This document shows positions 46,356 to 54,989 of a stretch of DNA of 64,000 nucleotides, piece after piece (the first letter of the stretch is position 1; each line of letters opens with the position of its first letter). The DNA is from Catalinimonas alkaloidigena. GTDB lineage: Bacteria; Bacteroidota; Bacteroidia; Cytophagales; Cyclobacteriaceae. The notes under the pieces are model-generated. The model saw only the letters and a list, made by a program, of their open reading frames with translations, was not told the origin of the DNA and searched no databases. The stretch spans positions 6,515,001-6,579,000 of the forward strand of contig NZ_JAQFIL010000001.1 in assembly GCF_029504655.1 (NCBI RefSeq), in the 5' to 3' direction. A program made the translations under genes and the position numbers.

Positions 46356-49300
46356 ATATCTCAGGTAAGTCATCATTTTTTGCCACGATAAGCAGCTTTT
46401 TATTTCCAATTGTTCTTGCCACTTCCATTTTGCGTACTTCTCCATCAATGCGTAATCCGGTTTTATTCCCTTTTACCACAAATAGCTGATCACCCGCTGC
46501 TTTTAGCATCAAGCCTGTATTGGCATCATAGCGTCCTTCTTCCGGCTTTACGCCTGAAAAGTTTCCGGCCATCACATAATCTGTTTTCATGTCCTGATCA
46601 AAATCATCGGCAGCAATGGCGTAAATGGGCGAAAACTGTACTTCTTCCGGCAGTTTATGAAGGCTGTATGAACCATCCCCATTGTTGATCACTACAGATG
46701 ATTGTAAATGGTGTACTCTATTGACTATTGCGTTTTCCAGCTGTTCTTTGCTGAACACCTGGGAGAGTGTTTTTCCGGCATAGTCTTCGTAATAAGTGAA
46801 ATCTTTCTTCAGAAAATTTAACTGCATGACAATTTCATGTCGTAATGCCATTGGGTATAAGCTGTCTCCTTTGTAGCAGGCGTACACATGATCAATGGTC
46901 TGGTTGTTATCAAAATCGCTTATGTAAAGCTCCAGAGGCTTTTCTTCACTTGCCTTAAACATACTATTACTTCCCCAATTGCCTACAATAAAGTCCATCT
47001 CTCCATCTTTATTGACATCGCTTACTTCAATGCTTCTCCACCATCCGTTGGATTTGGTGAGGCCGGGCACATTATTAAGCCGTTCCAGATTAGCTCCATT
47101 GTTCTTGAACAAAGTGATAGGCATCCAGTCCCCGACTACTACCAGGTCTAAATCATCGTCATTGTCAAAATCTGTCCACTGTGCATCGGTCACCATACCG
47201 AAGGAAGCCAGCCGGGGAGAGACAGTAGCGGTAACCTCCGTAAACCTTCCTGAACCATCATTTTCTAAGATGTGGCTGGTAGCTGCCAGGCCATACTGGA
47301 GTGAAACACCACGGCTTCCTACAAAGAGATCCTGATCTCCATCATTATCATAATCAGCATTGCGTACACAGGCCCCCATTTCATTCAAAAGAGGCAAAGC
47401 ATTCTCGCTCCGCTCATAAACTGGTCTATGATTGTTTATTGAGGTCAACAGGTAAAGCCTGTCCTGATAATTGCGGTCATTTTCTCTAAACCGATTTCCT
47501 CCACTCACTACATAGAGGTCTAGATCTCCATCATTGTCCGCATCAAAGAATCTGGCGTCTACGTCTTCATAGATACTGTCCCGGGCTATCTCCCACTGCT
47601 CACTGACTTCAAAACTTCCATTCCTGTTTTGCAGGTAGATTTTACCGGATTTTCCGTGTGCCCCACCAATGTAAAAATCATCCAGCCCGTCTTGATTGAT
47701 ATCGCTTACCGTCAGGGCAGGGCCTTCCCTGGATAGCATGTGATAGACCAGGCGTTCATAATCAAAATCAACAAAAGGATCTTCCTGATGGGTAAAGGGA
47801 GGACTGAGCATATTATTCTGTTGCTGAAAAATAGCTGGCTGACGCCCATCATCCGGCAGTATTTTTTTATCAGCATCCTGGATATCTAAGGTCAGCTGCT
47901 GATTTGCTTTTATATCATATAATTTCTGCACCTTATCATCGTAGCCCCAGTGTATGATCAAGCTATCAATAGTTTGTAGGCTATCTGTTCCGATGATCAT
48001 AGCGTAATCCATAGAAGACTGAAAGCCTTTGGTAGGCACATTTTCCTGCATAATGTGCTGGTCTTTTACATAAGCATGCACTCTGGCTCCCACTCCAAAA
48101 CGATTTTTATCCGGCCCTATGAATGAAAGTTTCAGATAATTATTTTTTAAGCGCTTCTCGCTATTATTCCTGTAAACAAAAACTTCCTGATTCACATTAT
48201 TGACAACCAGATCCAGGTCTCCATCATTGTCCAGATCGCCATAGGCAGCCCCATTGGAGAAAGAAGGTTCATCCAGCCCCCAGCTTGAAGATACATTTTC
48301 ATAGGTAAGGCTGCTGTCCTTTTTGAAGAGGTAGTTGCTGAGCTTATTGGAAGGCATCCGGTCTACCAACTCCTGAAAATCCACGGTTTCTTTGCGCATG
48401 GCTTCCAGCATGGCCTCGTCACTTCCTATGAAGCGGATAAAGTCCTGATTGGTAACATCTTTATATATACCGTTGCTGACAAAAATCTCTTTGTTAAAAT
48501 CGTTATCAAAATCAGCGATCAGGGCGCCCCAGCTCCAGTCGGTAGCATGAACACCGGCCAGTTGTCCAATCTCTTTGAATGTTCCGTCCTGGCTATTGAG
48601 CTGTAAGGTATTACGCATGTACTGCTCGTAATAGTCATTTTTCAGCTTGGTCTGGTGTACATCGTAGGACTCAAAATTGGTCATGGTTTTGAGCCGTTCA
48701 TCGGTCTCGGGAAGCATATCGGTGACAAAGACTTCAGGATAGCCGTCATTGTTAAGGTCGGCGGCATCAGCACCCATAGAGAAATGGCTTATATGGCCCA
48801 TACGCTGCGGTAGTTCGTCTTTGAAGGTGGGATGTCCATCCGGGCCGTTTTTCTGGTTGATATAGAGGTAGTCTCTTTCAAAAAAATCATTGGACACATA
48901 AATATCCAGCCAGTTATCCTGATTGACATCGGTAATGGTAACCCCCAGCCCGAAGCCGATCACACTGCCGTAAATGCCTGCTTCCCGGCTTACATCCACA
49001 AAGGTGTTGTCATCATTGCGGTACAGCTTATCACCTCCGGTACTATCTCTTACGTGCCTGATATTTTCCAGTCCCAGCGTAGACACCGGACGAAAAGAGT
49101 TGTTGAGTACATAAGCATCCAGGTCACCATCTTTGTCATAGTCAAAAAATACGGCGTGGGTACTGAAGCCCTTGTCATCCAGCCCGTAAGCTTCGGCCTG
49201 CTCGCTAAATGTAGGTAGTCCATCGGAGTCATTGCCTTCGTTGATGAAAAGCTCATTCTCCCGCTTACCTCCCTCTATATCCCCTGAGTTACATACATAG

Positions 49301-49686
49301 ATATCCAGCCGTCCGTCTCCATTCACATCAGCCATGCTTACTCCGGTAGACCATATTTTGTTGCCCTCTACACCGGCTGCTTCCGTAATATCTTCAAATT
49401 CAAAAGTCTCCCCTTTAGCATTACCTTTATTTAAATAAAGGCGGTTGCTCCGCATATTGGCAGTGAGGTAGACATCCGAAAAACCATCGTTATTGATATC
49501 ACCTATGGCTACTCCTCCACCATTATAGTAATTGCGATACCTGAATACGTCAAAGTCTTTGCTGAGGATAAGTTCGTTGGTAAAATCAATGCCTACTTCA
49601 CTATCTGACAGGCGGGTAAAAAGGTGGTCATCGGCATCCGAACAGCCCCAAACTAGCAGTGCTATCAACCAAAAGCTATGTTTCAT
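46300..49686 (-). CDS. FG-GAP/VCBS repeat lipoprotein with ASPIC/UnbV domain (first of two)
   Basis: This 1128-residue protein is a paralogue of the next gene, with the same order of parts: signal peptide and lipobox (FWLIALLVWGC), FG-GAP repeats (GDINNDGFSDVYLTANM, ADVNGDGRLDIYVCNSGD), an ASPIC/UnbV domain around 550-640 (GVGARVHAYVKDQHIMQE), and further repeats (FDADNDGDLDLYVVSGGN). After the lipid-bearing Cys comes SDADDH, an acidic export signal of surface lipoproteins. It lies downstream of susD in the same direction, with a terminator between them. It may bind a polymer or glycoprotein handled by the SusCD pair; this is inferred from position only. Confidence 0.88.
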   Translation of the reverse strand: MKHSFWLIALLVWGCSDADDHLFTRLSDSEVGIDFTNELILSKDFDVFRYRNYYNGGGVAIGDINNDGFSDVYLTANMRSNRLYLNKGNAKGETFEFEDITEAAGVEGNKIWSTGVSMADVNGDGRLDIYVCNSGDIEGGKRENELFINEGNDSDGLPTFSEQAEAYGLDDKGFSTHAVFFDYDKDGDLDAYVLNNSFRPVSTLGLENIRHVRDSTGGDKLYRNDDNTFVDVSREAGIYGSVIGFGLGVTITDVNQDNWLDIYVSNDFFERDYLYINQKNGPDGHPTFKDELPQRMGHISHFSMGADAADLNNDGYPEVFVTDMLPETDERLKTMTNFESYDVHQTKLKNDYYEQYMRNTLQLNSQDGTFKEIGQLAGVHATDWSWGALIADFDNDFNKEIFVSNGIYKDVTNQDFIRFIGSDEAMLEAMRKETVDFQELVDRMPSNKLSNYLFKKDSSLTYENVSSSWGLDEPSFSNGAAYGDLDNDGDLDLVVNNVNQEVFVYRNNSEKRLKNNYLKLSFIGPDKNRFGVGARVHAYVKDQHIMQENVPTKGFQSSMDYAMIIGTDSLQTIDSLIIHWGYDDKVQKLYDIKANQQLTLDIQDADKKILPDDGRQPAIFQQQNNMLSPPFTHQEDPFVDFDYERLVYHMLSREGPALTVSDINQDGLDDFYIGGAHGKSGKIYLQNRNGSFEVSEQWEIARDSIYEDVDARFFDADNDGDLDLYVVSGGNRFRENDRNYQDRLYLLTSINNHRPVYERSENALPLLNEMGACVRNADYDNDGDQDLFVGSRGVSLQYGLAATSHILENDGSGRFTEVTATVSPRLASFGMVTDAQWTDFDNDDDLDLVVVGDWMPITLFKNNGANLERLNNVPGLTKSNGWWRSIEVSDVNKDGEMDFIVGNWGSNSMFKASEEKPLELYISDFDNNQTIDHVYACYKGDSLYPMALRHEIVMQLNFLKKDFTYYEDYAGKTLSQVFSKEQLENAIVNRVHHLQSSVVINNGDGSYSLHKLPEEVQFSPIYAIAADDFDQDMKTDYVMAGNFSGVKPEEGRYDANTGLMLKAAGDQLFVVKGNKTGLRIDGEVRKMEVARTIGNKKLLIVAKNDDLPEIYEYQGNPKANTALTISDR

Positions 49687-49797
49687 GATACCTTTATCAA
49701 TTGTTGTTTTCTTTCTATCCTTCCAATCGCTGGCCAGGACTTGTAGTTCCCTGAAAGGAGGAAACTTGTGAATTTATCTGCAGTGGACAATTAAGGC

Positions 49798-49839
49798 AAA
49801 AAGAAAATAGAGCAAGCAGCATTCAGCTACCTGCTCTAT
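49798..49839 (-). terminator. Terminator between susD and the FG-GAP genes
   Basis: On the minus strand ATAGAGCAGGTAGC and GCTGCTTGCTCTAT form a stem of about 13 pairs around a short loop, followed by TTTTCTTTTT. It is 23 bases after the susD stop codon and would end or reduce the susCD transcript before the FG-GAP pair. Confidence 0.82.
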
Positions 49840-49862
49840 CAGCAATAAAAATTTATTAAGAA

Positions 49863-51380
49863 TTAATATCCGGGATTCTGAACAAGATTAGGGTTTGAAT
49901 CCAGCGCCTGCTGAGGTATAGGATACAGTACTCTGTAAGCATCTGTCACTTCCTTGTCGTGCCAGGTATCATCAAAAGTTCCGAACCTGATCTGGTCAGT
50001 TCTTCTGATCCCTTCCCAGTACAATTCCCTTCCTCTTTCGTCAAGAAGGGCCGCATCATCCAGACTGCTTAGCGGGCTTGCTCCTCTCAGCGCTCTTAGT
50101 TCGTTCACCATGGCCAATGCTTCGCCAGTTTGTCCGCTTCTAAACATTGCTTCCGCTTTCATTAAGAAAACATCGCCATAACGCAACTGGATATATCTTC
50201 CTTTATCAGCGGGGTGGTACTTGATAGCACGATAGCCATCGTCAGTATCTGCACCTATCAGCGGCACATCAGGCTCAAAGGCTAAAGGCTGATTGTTTCT
50301 GCTATTAATAATTACTGTACCGCTATCGCTGTACTGTTGCCCATCTAAAAATCCACGACCGATACCGGAGAAAGGAGTTCCGTCAGGAGTCGCATCAATT
50401 CCTTTTCTAACGTCACTATCTTCAAACTTCGCGTAGAAGTCGGCAAGGGTAGTAAAGCCATTCCATCCGCTAGGATTGTTGTCATAGTGCAGTGTCATGT
50501 AGTACCTGTTTTCAGGATTACCAGCACCTGCACGGTTTACGAAAATGAGTTCGTTTTGGGCATTCACCGTAAAATTCTGATAAAATTCTTCTTCTAGCGC
50601 ATAACCTTCGGCTTCTACCATATCGGCGTACTCAATCACCTTAGCCATATCGGCCTGTTCAAAAGTAGGGTTAAGCGCACCCTGCTCATTTACTGCTGCC
50701 ATATATACACCTTTATTAAGATAAAGCCTGGCGAGTAAAGTAGCCGCTGCTGCTTTTGATGCCTGATCGTTGGTAGGTGACGGAGCCAATGAAGGAAGAT
50801 TAGGTAAGGCTGCCTCAAGGTCTTCCAAAATAAAATTGAAAGCTTCCTGCCGACTAAATACCCTGGGGTCAACTTCTACTCCCTCGTTTACTTCTCTGAA
50901 AGGCACCTGACCGTACATATCCATTACGTGCCACATATAGAATGCTCTCAAAAACCTGGCTTCCGCCTCCTGCTGCGCAGTAGGGGCCGGATTATCCGAA
51001 GCCAGTACCTGATTGGTCAGGAATACACGGCTGTTTAGTAAGTTCCATGATCCGAGTACATATTGGTGAGTAGGATCCCAGTTGTGGGCGTGTAGTAAGC
51101 GCCAGACCCCATTATCTCCCCAGTCCGTACCTCGGGTGGGGGGTATCATTTCATCTGAGGAGTGTACCTGAAGGGCATAAATATTCGCCTGATCAGCAAA
51201 AGTTCCTAACTGATTATAGGCAGATTCCAACAGCGCACCAGCATCTCCCGTAAACTCACCACTCTCGGTTTCTGTCACCACAGATTCCAGTTCCTCCACT
51301 TCCAGATCTGTACAGCCTACATAGAATAAGCTGAAACAGAGAAGCACTGATAAACTTTTTATAGATTTATGATAATACAT
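49863..51380 (-). CDS. susD: SusD/RagB-family surface lipoprotein
   Basis: SusD-type proteins bind nutrient on the cell surface and cap the SusC channel. The 505-residue protein has a lipoprotein signal (VLLCFSLFYVGC) and the acidic TDLEVEELE after it. Family features include AEARFLRAFYMWHVMDMYGQVPF in the TPR-like core, with AFNFILEDLEAALPNL, AKAAAATLLARLYLNKGVYM-type helices, and a C-terminal ELRALRGASPLSS, GRELYWEGIRRTDQIRFG and YPIPQQALDSNPNL. It starts 20 bases after susC and is cotranscribed with it. Confidence 0.95.
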   Translation of the reverse strand: MYYHKSIKSLSVLLCFSLFYVGCTDLEVEELESVVTETESGEFTGDAGALLESAYNQLGTFADQANIYALQVHSSDEMIPPTRGTDWGDNGVWRLLHAHNWDPTHQYVLGSWNLLNSRVFLTNQVLASDNPAPTAQQEAEARFLRAFYMWHVMDMYGQVPFREVNEGVEVDPRVFSRQEAFNFILEDLEAALPNLPSLAPSPTNDQASKAAAATLLARLYLNKGVYMAAVNEQGALNPTFEQADMAKVIEYADMVEAEGYALEEEFYQNFTVNAQNELIFVNRAGAGNPENRYYMTLHYDNNPSGWNGFTTLADFYAKFEDSDVRKGIDATPDGTPFSGIGRGFLDGQQYSDSGTVIINSRNNQPLAFEPDVPLIGADTDDGYRAIKYHPADKGRYIQLRYGDVFLMKAEAMFRSGQTGEALAMVNELRALRGASPLSSLDDAALLDERGRELYWEGIRRTDQIRFGTFDDTWHDKEVTDAYRVLYPIPQQALDSNPNLVQNPGY

Positions 51381-51399
51381 ATCTAAGATTATTTAATCA

Positions 51400-54300
51400 T
51401 TAAAATGAGACATTGAGCCCGAACAAGAAAGTTCTTGCTCTGGGGTAAGCGGTATAGTCAATTCCAAAAGAAGGCACATCATCTATCGCTTTATTCACAT
51501 TCACTTCCGGGTCTTGTCCGCTATAGTCTGTGATTACAAATAGGTTCTGTCCGGTAAAATAAAGTCTTAAACTAGATAAGAATTCAACACTCTCCATGTT
51601 GAAATTATACCCTAGTGTTAAATTTTGTAACCTTACAAAAGATGCATCTTCCAGGAAACGGGTAGAAACTTCAGGAGCGTTAACCCTAGACTCACCATTC
51701 CCGACCACATTTTGAGTCACATTATTTCCTCCTGCCAGTGCTCCGGCAGTGAAATATGCGTTTTCGGTATTGTTATACACATACTGACCAAACTGCCCAT
51801 TAAAGAATATGCTTAAATCCAATCTTTGGTAGTTGAAATTATTTGTGAAGCCCACATTGTATTTGGGCAATGGACTTCGGCCTACAAACTGCTGTACATC
51901 ACCTTCAGGATAAATAGTTTGTCCATCTTCAGCAAAGCCTCCGAAAGGGCGTAAATAGTAAGCAAATAGTGGTTGGTTATTTGCGATACGCTGAGCAAAA
52001 GCACCTGATAGCCCCTGACCACTGATAGCACCGGTATTTACCAGACCATCATAGTTTTCTATGCGGTTATCATTGTATGATGCATTGGCTGAAATTGACC
52101 AGCCAAAAACTTCAGTATCTACCGGATCAGCATCGACTACCACCTCAAACCCTTCGTTGATCACATCCATATTCAGATTTTCCCACACGAAGTCAGTAGG
52201 TGCGGGCTGCGCACTCTGGGTTACGAAGAGAAGATCCTGAGTAGTCTTGTTATAATAATCAAGTGAGCCTCTCAAACGGTTGTTGAAAAAACCCCAGTCC
52301 ACGCCAATGTTGATCTGCGTAGTAGATTCCCATCTCAAATCCGGGTTTTCAAATGCAACCGGAAGCCTGCTACTTGGAACGATTGTTACTCCGGTGGGAG
52401 ACACATCAAAATCTTCTCCGCTATAGCGCTGGCGGCTGGTGTAACGATTACTGGGGAACTCCTGGTTACCGGTAACACCATAACCTGCTCTTAATTTCAG
52501 GTCAGTAAATGCCTCAGGTATGAAATCTTCGTCGCCCAATCTCCATGCAGCAGCAAAAGAAGGAAAGACTCCGTATCTGTTTTCACTACCAAAGCGGGTA
52601 GATCCGTCTGCTCTTACTGTTGCTGTTAAGAGGTATTTATCAGCAATGTCAAAATTCACACGACCAAAGAATGACTGAAGTTCGTCTACTCTAAAAGTAG
52701 AGTTACCGACAATGCCACCCAAGCCTGATGTATAGTTCACTGATGCCAGGTTGTTGAGAATAAGGTCAAGATCTGTAACTCTGAAGCCTGCAGCCTGTGT
52801 AAACTTAGTTTCTCTCTGGAATCGTTGATAAGAGTAACCTAGCACTGCATCTAGCCGCAGGTTATCAGATAAGTCATTATTATAGGTGAAGTAGTTTTCC
52901 ATCAGTGTATTGATGGCGGAGACATCTTCAAATGCAGCACGCCCCTGACCTACAATACCTTGTACAACCAGATCTGGCGAATAGCCGGCCTTACGGGTTG
53001 AAGATGCACGATCACCTCCTAGAACAGTCTTAAAGTTAAGTCCGTCAGCGATTTTAAAATCAAAGGTAACATTACCCAAGGCTCTTACAGTATTGGTATA
53101 ATCATTACTTAGCTCTAAGAATGCAACAGGATTTAGCTCAGTTACACTTCTTTGAAACAGCTCACCATCCTGATATACAGGATAAGTAGGATTGAGCTTC
53201 AAGGCCGCACCTAAAAGGTCCCCGGTAGCACCGGCATTGTCAGAAATAGGCACATTATTATCACGAATATCCGATACCGTTACCTGGGTACTTATGGTCA
53301 GACGATCATCAATAAAAGTACTTGATCCATTGAAACGGGCAGACAGCCTTCTTAGTCCACTTCTTTCTACAATACCTTCCTGGTCGGTATAACCCAGAGA
53401 CAGCCTATAGCTTCCGTTGTCATTCCCTCCACTATAAGATAAATCGTGATTGTGTGAGATTGCTGTTCTTAAAATTTCATCCTGCCAGTCTGTATCAGCT
53501 CCAAGATCCAGCGTTTCTAATGCCTCATCTCCCGGAGAAAGGCCGTTGATTTCAGCATAAGCCGACACGAACTCGTCAGCATTTAACAGATCGTACTTTT
53601 TGGTAATGTTGCTGATCCCTACATTGTAGGAATAATTTAAAGTACTTTTTCCAGATTCTCCGGTTTTGGTGGTGATAAGTACAACTCCATTGGCACCACG
53701 AGAACCATAAATAGCCGTAGCAGAAGCATCCTTCAGAATATCTATACTGGCAATGTCATTAGGGTTCAAAAAGTTGAGTGGATTTCTGGCAGAAGAACTA
53801 CCGGCACCTACATCTGTTCCTCCTCCACTTACATCATCACCTGCCAGAGGCACGCCATCTACTACAAACAGAGGGTTGTTACCACCACGCACCGAAGAAG
53901 TACCCCGAATTCTGATATTCACCCCTGCACCGGGTTCTCCACTGGCCTGGGTTATCTGCACCCCTGCAGCGCGCCCCTGAATTAATTGTTCAGGAGAAGC
54001 AATTACCCCTGCATTGAAATTTTCAGAACTTACAGAGGATACAGCACCTGTTACATCTCTTTTTTCCTGGGTACCATATCCGATTACTACTACTTCGCTA
54101 AGGGATTGAACATCGGCCTCAAGCACTACGTCAATGGTAGAGCGACCGTTGATGGTGATTTCCTGGGTGACATAGCCTATGGAAGAAAACACCAATACAT
54201 CACTTCCTTCAGGTACCGAAACGCTATAGTTTCCATCCATGTCAGTAACTGTACCCGTTGAAGTTCCCTGTACCAAGACGTTTACCCCGGGCAGCGATCC

Positions 54301-54414
54301 TTCTTCAGGCGCAGTAACCTGTCCTGATACTGTGGTTTGCGCATACGCCACGCTGGCTATACAAAATGCGGCGAGCAGCGTTAGGACACACCTAAGCTGT
54401 GTAAAAATTCTCAT
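51400..54414 (-). CDS. susC: SusC/RagA-family TonB-linked outer membrane protein
   Basis: SusC proteins are TonB-dependent transporters for oligosaccharides or peptides. The 1004-residue protein has a signal peptide (LLAAFCIASVAYA, cut before Gln), a carboxypeptidase D-like domain (SGQVTAPEEGSLPGVNVLVQ), a TonB box-like region before the plug, the plug (VVVIGYGTQEKRDVTGAVSS, DVSGGGTDVGAGSSSARNPL, SATAIYGSRGANGVVLITTK) and a 22-strand barrel ending in the aromatic NVSF. susD follows after 19 bases. A promoter of good consensus lies 95 bases upstream. No regulator or glycosidase is adjacent, so the substrate is not known. Confidence 0.95.
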   Translation of the reverse strand: MRIFTQLRCVLTLLAAFCIASVAYAQTTVSGQVTAPEEGSLPGVNVLVQGTSTGTVTDMDGNYSVSVPEGSDVLVFSSIGYVTQEITINGRSTIDVVLEADVQSLSEVVVIGYGTQEKRDVTGAVSSVSSENFNAGVIASPEQLIQGRAAGVQITQASGEPGAGVNIRIRGTSSVRGGNNPLFVVDGVPLAGDDVSGGGTDVGAGSSSARNPLNFLNPNDIASIDILKDASATAIYGSRGANGVVLITTKTGESGKSTLNYSYNVGISNITKKYDLLNADEFVSAYAEINGLSPGDEALETLDLGADTDWQDEILRTAISHNHDLSYSGGNDNGSYRLSLGYTDQEGIVERSGLRRLSARFNGSSTFIDDRLTISTQVTVSDIRDNNVPISDNAGATGDLLGAALKLNPTYPVYQDGELFQRSVTELNPVAFLELSNDYTNTVRALGNVTFDFKIADGLNFKTVLGGDRASSTRKAGYSPDLVVQGIVGQGRAAFEDVSAINTLMENYFTYNNDLSDNLRLDAVLGYSYQRFQRETKFTQAAGFRVTDLDLILNNLASVNYTSGLGGIVGNSTFRVDELQSFFGRVNFDIADKYLLTATVRADGSTRFGSENRYGVFPSFAAAWRLGDEDFIPEAFTDLKLRAGYGVTGNQEFPSNRYTSRQRYSGEDFDVSPTGVTIVPSSRLPVAFENPDLRWESTTQINIGVDWGFFNNRLRGSLDYYNKTTQDLLFVTQSAQPAPTDFVWENLNMDVINEGFEVVVDADPVDTEVFGWSISANASYNDNRIENYDGLVNTGAISGQGLSGAFAQRIANNQPLFAYYLRPFGGFAEDGQTIYPEGDVQQFVGRSPLPKYNVGFTNNFNYQRLDLSIFFNGQFGQYVYNNTENAYFTAGALAGGNNVTQNVVGNGESRVNAPEVSTRFLEDASFVRLQNLTLGYNFNMESVEFLSSLRLYFTGQNLFVITDYSGQDPEVNVNKAIDDVPSFGIDYTAYPRARTFLFGLNVSF

Positions 54415-54989
54415 AAGCAGTTAGTTAAACGTGTAAATAAATCTATCAGATAACGATTTATCCGAATAGCTGTTTAAAAAAATCTAATATAAATTTATCA
54501 AAATCTGGACAAAATTAAACATAAAAAATAAGACGTCAACAAAATAAGGTCTGAATATTATGAACAACGAAAAATGCTGAACTTATAACAAAACCCTTCT
54601 TTTACTGCGTCTTACGAGATTATTTTTTGATTTACTAAAAAAATAAAAATATGCAATCGGTTTTCGTTGCGCTTTTCTCAATTCCGCTGCTTTAAATTTC
54701 TCCATTGGATGATCACAGGGGGGTTGCCCGGCTCGGGACAAAAGCAAATTTCTACAGCTTTTGCGTAATATTTCATCAAAAAATTACCATATTAGAGGTT
54801 AAAAAAAGTATTTTTGTTCAGGAAAAGATATGATCCTTCAGCCTTGCATCATTTGGATAGTTGTTGCAATGCATTTTTTGAAGTGGCAATACCTAAAGAG
54901 CAAGATTACTTACATGCATAAGAACATAGGGCTGTTTTTTGGCTAAAAAATCGACAAGCGCTGTGTTCCGAACTAATTAAACTAGAACT
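54415..54989. other. Divergent gap susC / beta-helix gene
   Basis: This 575-bp gap separates divergent genes. The left part holds the susC promoter. The rest is AT-rich with no open frame of note and no repeat; the only GC-rich island is near 54715-54740. No TTG/TAnnTTTG pair was found close to the beta-helix start codon at 54990. Confidence 0.4.
54510..54539 (-). promoter_or_regulatory. Promoter of susC-susD
   Basis: On the minus strand TAATTTTG (complement of 54510-54517) is the -7 element, and TTG (complement of 54537-54539) lies 19 bases upstream. The predicted leader is about 90 bases. Confidence 0.75.

Noticed and set aside
42969..49686. DNA-level tandem repeats in the FG-GAP genes
   Set aside because: The repetition is at the protein level (DxDxDGxxD motifs); the DNA is diverged and no exact units recur.
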